Source: CAVQJU01 sp963755195
GTDB taxonomy: Bacteria; Acidobacteriota; Vicinamibacteria; Vicinamibacterales; CAVVIG01
Assembly: GCA_963755195.1 (NCBI GenBank)
Contig: CAVWIZ010000006.1
Location: 558,001-622,000 of the forward strand
Direction of reading: 5' to 3'
DNA length: 64,000 nucleotides
Shown here: positions 57,139-64,000 of the stretch, one piece after another
Layout of the letters: every line of letters starts with the position of its first letter
Numbering within the stretch: the stretch's first letter is position 1
Notes under the pieces: generated by a model
What the model saw: only the letters and a program-made list of their open reading frames with translations
What the model was told of the DNA's origin: nothing
Database searches by the model: none
Made by a program: the position numbers and the translations under genes

Positions 57139-57363
57139 ATGCGGACCACTCTGGATCTTGACGACGACGTCCTGCAGGCGGCGAAGGAAATGGCCGCGCT
57201 GCGAGGAACGACCGCCGGCCGCGTGGTGTCCGAGCTCGCGCGTAAAGCGCTCGCACCCCGGCAGGCCGGTCGTGTGCGGAACGGCGTCCCGGTACTGCCG
57301 CGGCGACCCGGCACGCCGCTGCTGACCATCGAACGGGTCAACGAGCTCCTCGACGAACCATGA
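57139..57363 (+). CDS. vapB: VapB-like antitoxin, ribbon-helix-helix type
   Basis: A 74-residue protein starting MRTTLDLDDDVLQAAKEMAA, the classic ribbon-helix-helix strand and helix of plasmid-type antitoxins, followed by GTTAGRVVSELARKALAP. The C-terminal half (VLPRRPGTPLLTIERVNELL) is the likely toxin-binding part. It overlaps the toxin gene by 4 bp (ATGA). It should neutralise the PIN toxin and repress its own promoter. Confidence 0.85.
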   Translation: MRTTLDLDDDVLQAAKEMAALRGTTAGRVVSELARKALAPRQAGRVRNGVPVLPRRPGTPLLTIERVNELLDEP

Positions 57364-57815
57364 CTCGAGTCGGGCTGCTCGACGTGAACGTCCTGATCGC
57401 CCTATTCGATCCCGACCACGTGCACCACGAGATCGCCCACGACTGGTTTGCGGACCACCGCACGTCCGGTTGGGCGACCTGTCCACTGACGGAGAACGGG
57501 TTCTTGCGCGTACTCAGCAATCCGGCGCGGGGCGGCGAGATCGCGAGGCTTCCGGATCTCGTGGTCCGTCTGCGCAAGTTTTGCGCGAGCGGCCATCACC
57601 AGTTCTGGCCCGATTCGATTTCACTCCGAGACGAGCGACTGTTCAATGCGTCGTTCGCTCGGGGGCACAAGCAACTCACCGACGTCTACTTGCTTGGACT
57701 GGCGGTCAACCGGGGCGGTCGCCTCGTGACGTTCGATTCCAAGATCCCGCTCGCCGCCGTGAAAGGGGCGCGACGCGAGACGCTCGATGTGGTGTCGTCC
57801 GCGCACGGTCCTTGA
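57360..57815 (+). CDS. vapC: VapC-like PIN-domain toxin
   Basis: A 151-residue PIN-domain ribonuclease. Acidic active-site residues are seen in LLDVNVLIALFDPDH (first Asp), TENGFLRVLSNP (Glu), KQLTDVYLLGLAVNRGG (Asp) and LVTFDSK (Asp). In the family such toxins cleave tRNA or rRNA when the antitoxin is lost. The start overlaps the antitoxin stop. It is followed directly by an AAAGT-family repeat element. Confidence 0.87.
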   Translation: MTRVGLLDVNVLIALFDPDHVHHEIAHDWFADHRTSGWATCPLTENGFLRVLSNPARGGEIARLPDLVVRLRKFCASGHHQFWPDSISLRDERLFNASFARGHKQLTDVYLLGLAVNRGGRLVTFDSKIPLAAVKGARRETLDVVSSAHGP

Positions 57816-57835
57816 CTCGGTTGGCGGCATGGAAG

Positions 57836-57940
57836 AAAGTGTAAAGTTCAAAGTTCAAAGTGCACAAGTAAGTTCAAAGTGCACTTTGAACGACTTTGAA
57901 CTTACTTTCCGACTTTGAACTTTGAGCTTTCCACTTTCAT
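57836..57940. repeat. AAAGT-family inverted heptad repeat
   Basis: The left arm (57836-57878) is AAAGTGTAAAGTTCAAAGTT and CAAAGTGCACAAGTAAGTTC, the right arm GCACTTTGAACGACTTTGAA then CTTACTTTCCGACTTTGAAC and TTTGAGCTTTCCACTTTC. ACTTACTTTCCGACTTTGAA recurs exactly at 59281. The right arm ends 14 bp before the ATG of the M24 gene. It is one of the longest copies. Confidence 0.9.
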
Positions 57941-57953
57941 GAGGGCATAAAGG

Positions 57954-59222
57954 ATGGGTGCGAACTTCGGAATCGCGGGACTCGACTGGCAGCAGCGGGT
58001 CAATTGGGATCGCATGCGGAAGTACCGGCTGGAGCGGGCCCGCGAGCGCATGAAGGCCCACGGCCTTGGCGCGATGCTGTGTATGTACGACGAGAACGTG
58101 CGCTATCTGACCGGCACGTTGACGCCCGGCTGGAACCGCCTGAAGCCGGGGCTGCGCTACGCGATGCTCTGCGGCGACGATCCGCCGGTGCTCTTCGAGC
58201 AGGGCGACCTGGGGTTTCAGATCGAACGGCATTCGCCGTGGATTCCGAAGGAAAACGTCAAGTGGTCGTACGCGTGGATCAAAGGCGCCGCGGGGCCTGC
58301 GTCAACACAACAGGTCGGCAAGTTCACCAAGGCGGCCCTCGAGCAGATGAAGAAGAGCGGAGTGGCCGGGATGAAGCTCGGCGTGGACTTCATCGACATC
58401 AACATGATCGCGGCGTTCAAGGACGCGAAGATCGACTGGGTGGACGGCATGTCGCCGATGATGGAGGCGCGCGCCGTCAAGAACGTTGACGAGCAGGAGT
58501 GCCTTCGCATCGTGGGCGCCATCGGCGACGCCGCGCATTGGGAGACGATGAAGTTCCTGAAGCCCGGGATCACCGAGAACCAGGTGACCGCGCACATCAT
58601 GCAGTTTCTCTACTCGATTCCCGGCATGGAAGACGTGGAGGACGTCATCGTCTCGTCGGGGCCGAACACGTGGCCCAACTGGCGGAACTTCTCCGATCGC
58701 ATCATCCAGCCGGGCGACATCGTCTTCATGGATCTGGCGGCGCTCACGTGGAACGGCTACAAGTCGTGCTACTACCGGACGTACTGCGTGGGCAAAGAGC
58801 CGTCGCAGGAACAGAAGGATGTGTACGCCACGGCGCTGAAGTGGCTCTACGATTCCATCGGCGCCGTCAAAGCCGGGACGACGACTCGCGAGATTGCGTC
58901 CAAATGGCCGTCTGCCAAGGAAGCGTACGGCTACGAGGAAGAGGACCGGGCCGCGGCGAACCTGTGGGGGCACGGACTCGGCCTCGCCCAGTACGACCCG
59001 CCCGTGATCTCGCGCATCTGGTCGCTCGACCACCCGATTGAGATCAAGGCCGGCATGGTGTTCGCGCTCGAAACGCAGCACGGCAAGATGTTCCGCTGGG
59101 GCGTGCGCATCGAGGAAATGCTGATCGTGCACGAGGACAGTGTGGAGATCATCTCGAACTTCCCCGTCAAACAGATCACGGTCGTTGATCCGATCCCCGG
59201 CTACGGCGACCACGTGCGGTGA
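57954..59222 (+). CDS. M24-family (creatinase/aminopeptidase P fold) hydrolase with a missing metal ligand
   Basis: A 422-residue intact protein. The N-terminal creatinase-type domain has ERMKAHGLGAMLCMYDENVR and YLTGT. The catalytic pita-bread domain has GDIVFMDLAALTWNGYKSCY (first Asp present, but the second, normally in GYxSD, is Cys), the histidine in WGHGLGLAQYDPP, ALETQHG (Glu) and WGVRIEEMLIV (Glu). With one of five ligands replaced, it may be a non-peptidase M24 member like creatinase or may bind one metal. No signal peptide is seen. It starts a group (M24, PEP-synthase-like, metallo-hydrolase) whose first two genes are separated by AAAGT repeats. Confidence 0.83.
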   Translation: MGANFGIAGLDWQQRVNWDRMRKYRLERARERMKAHGLGAMLCMYDENVRYLTGTLTPGWNRLKPGLRYAMLCGDDPPVLFEQGDLGFQIERHSPWIPKENVKWSYAWIKGAAGPASTQQVGKFTKAALEQMKKSGVAGMKLGVDFIDINMIAAFKDAKIDWVDGMSPMMEARAVKNVDEQECLRIVGAIGDAAHWETMKFLKPGITENQVTAHIMQFLYSIPGMEDVEDVIVSSGPNTWPNWRNFSDRIIQPGDIVFMDLAALTWNGYKSCYYRTYCVGKEPSQEQKDVYATALKWLYDSIGAVKAGTTTREIASKWPSAKEAYGYEEEDRAAANLWGHGLGLAQYDPPVISRIWSLDHPIEIKAGMVFALETQHGKMFRWGVRIEEMLIVHEDSVEIISNFPVKQITVVDPIPGYGDHVR

Positions 59223-59317
59223 AAGTAAAAAGTGCAAAGTTCAAAGTGGAAAGTAAGTTGAAAGTAGGCGCCCACTTCGAACTTACTTTCCGACTTTGAA
59301 CTTTGAGCTTTCCACTT
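59223..59317. repeat. AAAGT-family inverted heptad repeat
   Basis: Left arm AAGTAAAAAGTGCAAAGTTC then AAAGTGGAAAGTAAGTTGAA; right arm ACTTCGAACTTACTTTCCGA then CTTTGAACTTTGAGCTTTCC. It starts within two bases of the M24 stop codon and ends 3 bp before the ATG at 59321, so it is the entire spacer between two genes. Nearly identical to the copy at 57836 in its right arm. Confidence 0.9.
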
Positions 59318-59320
59318 GCT

Positions 59321-60609
59321 ATGCCGCCATTCATCGTTTCTCTCTCATCGCCCGACGCGACCGACGCGAGCCGCTTTGGACCGAAGGCGGCGAATCTGGC
59401 GGCGCTCGGGCAGGCAGGTCTGCCGATTCCGGATGGTATCTGCCTGGATGCCGCCGCGTACCGGCTGCAGCTGTCCGCGCTCGATCTCGACGCGTCCGCA
59501 CGTGGGGCGTTCTCGACCGAAGACGGCGCCGAGGCCAGGCGCCACGCGCTTCGGATGAAGCTCGAGCTGCTCGAGCAGCCGATCGTGCCGGCCGTTCTCG
59601 ATCCCCTCCTCGTCTCGTGGCGCGAGCTGATGGCCGGAACCGGCGGCGCCCTCACCGTCGTGCGATCCTCTGCGCTCGTCGAAGATCGCGGCGCCTCCAG
59701 CTTTGCGGGACAGTTCGAAAGCTACCTGGGCCTCGAGCTCGAATCCGAATTCATCACCGCGGTTCGCGCGTGCTGGGCCGCGCTCTGGTCCACGCGGGTG
59801 CTGCGGTACATGGCGACGCACGACCTCGATCCGGCGGACACGGCGATGGCGGTGCTGGTGCAGCCGCTCGTCCACGCGCGCGCGTCAGGCGGCGGGTTGA
59901 GTCGAACGGCCACGGGGGAGATGCTGGTCAGCGCGACCTGGGGTCTGGGCTCCTCGATCGCGCAAGGCGAGGTGACGCCGGATCGCTTCGAGCTCAGCCA
60001 GGATGGCGAGCTCCTTCGGACGGCCGTCGGTCAGAAAGACCACACCGTCACCTGCGGTCACCGCCGGGCGCCGGCGACCGAGGCGGTGTCTTCGGCGCGC
60101 GCGGCCGAGCCGTGCCTCACCCGGCGCAGGTTCTCGAAATCGGCCGCCTCCTGCGACGAGCGGAAGAGGTGGTCGGCACGCCTGTGGAAATCGAATGGGC
60201 GATGGACGAGCAGGGCGTGAAGCTGCTGCAGGCGCGGCCGCTTCACCTGCAGGCGGCGCACGTGCCCGACGAGATCTGGCTGCAGCATCCGCGTTTGAGC
60301 GGCCATCCCGCTGGAGTCGGCTGGGCGGCCGGACGCGCGGTGGTCATCAACTGCGAGTGCGAGTTGGGGCGCGTCGCACCTGGCGATGTGCTGGTGACGC
60401 GCGTCGCGGGACCGGCTCTCAGTCACGTTCTGCCGCGCGTGGCCGGCGTCGTCACCGAACGTGGCGGCAGCACGTCGCACTTCGCGTCGCTCGCGCGCGA
60501 ACGCGGGGTGCCGATGGTGCTCGGCGTTGCCGACGCGACGCGGCGCATCCCGGACGGCGCGCAGGTCGCCGTCGACGGCGTCGCGGGCATCGTGCGCTGG
60601 ATGCGGTGA
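59321..60609 (+). CDS. Short PEP-synthase-like protein (PPDK_N plus His domain; one frame break)
   Basis: About 430 residues. The N-terminal ATP-grasp domain of pyruvate phosphate dikinase/PEP synthase is seen in FGPKAANLAALGQAGLPIPD, LTVVRSSALVEDRGASSFAG, QFESYLG and ATWGLGSSIAQGEVTPDRFE. A CCCC-to-CCC loss near 60122 breaks the frame; it resumes AQVLEIGRLLRRAEEVVG and EWAMDEQGVKLLQARPL. The mobile phosphohistidine domain is VVTERGGSTSHFASLARERG. The PEP/pyruvate-binding barrel is missing, as in rifampicin-phosphotransferase-type enzymes, so it may phosphorylate another small molecule. It follows an AAAGT repeat. Confidence 0.82.
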
Positions 60610-60624
60610 TCCTGCGATTCACCG

Positions 60625-60662
60625 GCAGGAAGGGCGGGAAGGGCAGGAAGGGCGGGAGACAT
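60625..60662. repeat. GGAAGGGC octad repeat
   Basis: The gap between the PEP-synthase-like gene and the next holds AGGAAGGGCGGGAAGGGCAG and GAAGGGCGGGAG, four degenerate GGAAGGGC / GGGAAGGGC units in one orientation. The last unit (GGGAG) probably acts as the ribosome-binding site for the ATG at 60665. It has the unit length of the inverted-arm families but no second arm. Confidence 0.6.
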
Positions 60663-60664
60663 CC

Positions 60665-61586
60665 ATGAGAAGAAGACTGGTGCTTGGTCTGCTCATCGCT
60701 GTTGGCGCGCTGTCGATGGCCGGCGGCGCGGCTCAAGCGCCGCAAGCAGGGCTTTCGGCCGCAGCCGTGGCCGCCACCAAGATCGAGAAAGTCAAAGACA
60801 ACCTCTTCATCGTGACGGGCTCTGGCGTCGCAAACCGCGACGCCTTCAGTGGCGGCAACACCGCCGTCTTCATCACCGACACCGGCGTCGTCATCGTCGA
60901 CACCAAGCTTGCCGGCTGGGGCCAGGTGATCCTCGATCGCGTGAGGACCGTCACGAACAAGCCGATCACCACCATCATCAACACGCACACGCACGGCGAC
61001 CATACGGGCAGCAATGCGTTCTTCGGCACCTCGGTCGAGACGATCGTCCACGAGAACACGAAGACGAACATGGCCAGGATGGACGCCTTCAAGGGCGACA
61101 ACGCGAAGTTCCTGCCGAAGCGCACCTACGCGGACAAGATGTCGCTTGGAGCCGGGAAGGATCGGATCGACCTGTACCATTTCGGCCGCGGCCACACCGA
61201 CGGCGACACCTTCGTCGTCTTCACCGCGTTGCGGACGATGCATATGGGCGACCTGTTTCCGTGGAAGGACGCTCCGTTTTTCGACCTGAACAACGGCGGC
61301 AGCGGCGTGGACATGCCGAAGACGCTCGACAAGGCGCTTGAATGGCGTCAAGAACGTGGACACGATCATCGGCGGGCACCAACCCGTTCTGCAGTGGAAA
61401 GACCTGCAGGAGTATCAACGGTTCAACGCCGATCTCGTTGCGGCCGTCCAGGCGGCGTTGAAGGCGGGCAAGAGCGTTGACGAGGCGGCCGCGTCGATCA
61501 ACCTGACGACCAAGTACGCCGGCTACGAATCGACGCGCACCAAGGCCGCCATCCAGGCGATCTACGACGAGCTCAACAAGAAATAG
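60665..61586 (+). CDS. Secreted metallo-beta-lactamase-fold hydrolase (one frame break)
   Basis: About 306 residues. Signal peptide LVLGLLIAVGALSMAGGAAQ, then VKDNLFIVTGSGVANRDAFS, ITDTGVVIVDTKLAGWGQVI, the full metal motif HTHGDHTGS, HFGRGHTDGDTFVVFTALRT and MHMGDLFPWKDAPFFD. A one-base insertion near 61343 breaks the frame at LDKAL; it continues NGVKNVDTIIGGHQPVLQW, where GGH is the last metal histidine. All zinc ligands are present, unlike the protein at 53634, so an active hydrolase is likely; substrate unknown. Confidence 0.85.
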
Positions 61587-61599
61587 TCGACAGCGGCAG

Positions 61600-62169
61600 C
61601 TACCCGCGCGCCTGGTCGAGGCCGTCGATGACGCGCTGCAGCTTCCGGGCCGCGTTTGCGTTCAGCTTGCCGATGAGCGTGAAGCCGACGACGAAGGCTG
61701 CCGCCACGCCAAGGGCGAGCAGCCTTCGGTCGGGGCGCTCAATGGCCCCCCCGATGATGATGAGCGCCGGGCCCGGAACGAACGGCAGCAGGTACCACCA
61801 CCAGACACCGCGAAGCAGATCCCTCTGGCGCCCAAGCTCCGCACGATGGAAGTTGAGACAGTCCATCAGGGCGTCCGCGGGCATCGAGCGCGCCGAGCCC
61901 CACCGGTGCAGGTGGTACACGACGTAGAGAGTCCCCAGAACCAGCAACCACTCACCGGCAAGCACGATGACGTTGGCCTCGTGCCGGATGTGCATGGCTG
62001 TGCTCACGATCACGAACAGAGCGCCCGCGTACTCGAGAAGGTTGCGCCGGCCGACGGTTTGTTCCCATTTGCGGGCACGTGTGCGGACATCCTCGAGCGC
62101 CATCGATACCTCCTGCGCAGGCTGCTCCTGCCAGAGCCGGTTGAGATCGCTCTGATCGTCATGCGCCAT
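61600..62169 (-). CDS. Membrane protein coupled to an ECF sigma factor, possible anti-sigma factor
   Basis: A 189-residue protein with a hydrophilic N-terminal 40 residues (DDQSDLNRLWQEQPAQEV) and four hydrophobic helices in two pairs (LLEYAGALFVIVSTAMH, VLAGEWLLVLGTLYVVYHL, WWWYLLPFVPGPALIIIGGA, LALGVAAAFVVGFTLIG). Its start overlaps the sigma gene by 11 bp. By position it is the likely membrane partner of the sigma factor. It has no zinc-binding HxxxCxxC motif, so it would not be a ZAS-type anti-sigma factor. The role is inferred from position only. Confidence 0.68.
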   Translation of the reverse strand: MAHDDQSDLNRLWQEQPAQEVSMALEDVRTRARKWEQTVGRRNLLEYAGALFVIVSTAMHIRHEANVIVLAGEWLLVLGTLYVVYHLHRWGSARSMPADALMDCLNFHRAELGRQRDLLRGVWWWYLLPFVPGPALIIIGGAIERPDRRLLALGVAAAFVVGFTLIGKLNANAARKLQRVIDGLDQARG

Positions 62170-62689
62170 GGTTCACACCCTGGTGGAAACGCCGCGACAG
62201 AATCTGTTTGATGCGATGCACCTTGGTGGCCACGTTGCCGGCGGAGAGGCCCGTAATCTCGCCGATCGATGCCGCGTCGACGTCCTCGAGGTACAGGAGG
62301 ATCACGCGCCGATCGAGTGGCTCGAGCGTCTGCACGAGCGCGAGGAGCCGTTCGAGTGCGATGCGGCGATCGGCGGCTCGTTCCGCGTCGCGGCCGTCGG
62401 TCATCGAGGCCAGCTCGTCGAGGCTGACCATCGAGGGAGCCTTGTCACGGCGGCGCAGGATTTGTGATGTGGCGATGTTGTGGGCGACGCGGTACACCCA
62501 GGTTCTGAGCGAACAACGTCCGTCGAAGCTGGCGAAGCTCCGCCAGAGCGCCACGTGGATGTCCTGGACAAGATCGCGGCGTTTGTCCGGGTGAGGCTCG
62601 TACGCCCGCGCCAGCCGCTCGAGTGCCGCGCCGTAGCTGGCAGCGGCCCGCTCGTAGAGCGCGTCCTGGCCGACAACGGTATCCACCAC
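62159..62689 (-). CDS. ECF-type RNA polymerase sigma factor
   Basis: A 176-residue sigma-70 family regulator with region 2 (DLVQDIHVALWRSFASFDGR, SLRTWVYRVAHNIATSQIL) and region 4 (LEPLDRRVILLYLEDVDAAS then IGEITGLSAGNVATKVHRIK). It begins with GTG GTG; the second GTG at 62686 is 7 nt after TACCTT, a possible leaderless -10 box. It is coupled to the downstream membrane protein gene and divergent, with 59 bp between, from a Ser/Thr kinase gene, a common pairing in Acidobacteria. Confidence 0.88.
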   Translation of the reverse strand: MVDTVVGQDALYERAAASYGAALERLARAYEPHPDKRRDLVQDIHVALWRSFASFDGRCSLRTWVYRVAHNIATSQILRRRDKAPSMVSLDELASMTDGRDAERAADRRIALERLLALVQTLEPLDRRVILLYLEDVDAASIGEITGLSAGNVATKVHRIKQILSRRFHQGVNHGA

Positions 62690-62748
62690 TGTTAAGGTAG
62701 TCGCTGGCGAGGGAACTGTCTTACAATACGCGCCTCCTCTTCCAGAAA

Positions 62749-64000
<1,252 letters not shown>

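Overview
The window looks like a piece of an Acidobacteriota chromosome, most likely the Vicinamibacteria group. This is inferred from gene content and high GC, not from a marker gene. Typical contents are a TIGR03435 protein, four Ser/Thr kinases of the PknB type with TolB-like/TPR, beta-propeller or zinc-ribbon parts, a DUF1552/DUF1592 pair, an ADOP permease relic, secreted serine esterases, cytochrome c proteins of the reaction-centre-subunit type, and families of short intergenic repeats. No rRNA, tRNA, CRISPR array, IS element or prophage was recognised.

Layout. 0-6 kb: TIGR03435 protein (leaves the window), ABC exporter pair, PQQ-type sugar dehydrogenase, MFS exporter. 5.8-12 kb (minus): DUF5674 pair, a kinase/TolB relic, and an overlapping DUF1552 / DUF1592 / ankyrin operon. 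12-15 kb: membrane MutS-like ATPase and an unknown membrane protein. 15.3-21.1 kb (minus): VOC protein, two carboxylesterases, an outer-membrane barrel with a secreted receiver-like protein. 21.2-31.5 kb: two kinase-TPR proteins around a DRE-TIM enzyme, a fused molybdenum hydroxylase, an FKBP lipoprotein and a secreted hypothetical protein. 31.5-36.5 kb: two dehydrogenases, a secreted amidohydrolase and a cytochrome c. 36.5-47 kb: kinase/beta-propeller, GlcG protein, a complete branched-chain-type ABC importer (H, M, substrate-binding protein, G, F) with an embedded metallo-hydrolase and a cytochrome c, then an ADOP relic. 47.5-53.1 kb (minus): lectin-like protein, ankyrin/terpenoid-cyclase-like protein and a tight four-gene operon with an RNase D-like exonuclease. 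53.6-61.6 kb: metallo-beta-lactamase-fold proteins, two related secreted proteins, VOC protein, VapBC, M24 hydrolase and a short PEP-synthase-like protein. 61.6-64 kb: ECF sigma factor with a membrane partner, divergent from a zinc-ribbon kinase that runs off the end.

Two signals cross the whole window. First, about 39 single-base frame breaks split about 20 otherwise well-conserved genes. Many lie in homopolymers and several recur in the same context (GATC read as GAATC; CGAA read as CGCAA), so I treat most as sequence or assembly errors and annotate the genes at full length. Second, several unrelated families of intergenic repeats share one design: degenerate 7-9 bp units in tandem, often as two inverted arms. 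They sit between co-directional genes, touch start and stop codons, and in some cases appear to supply signal peptides or C-terminal tails. They are the best candidate here for something undescribed.
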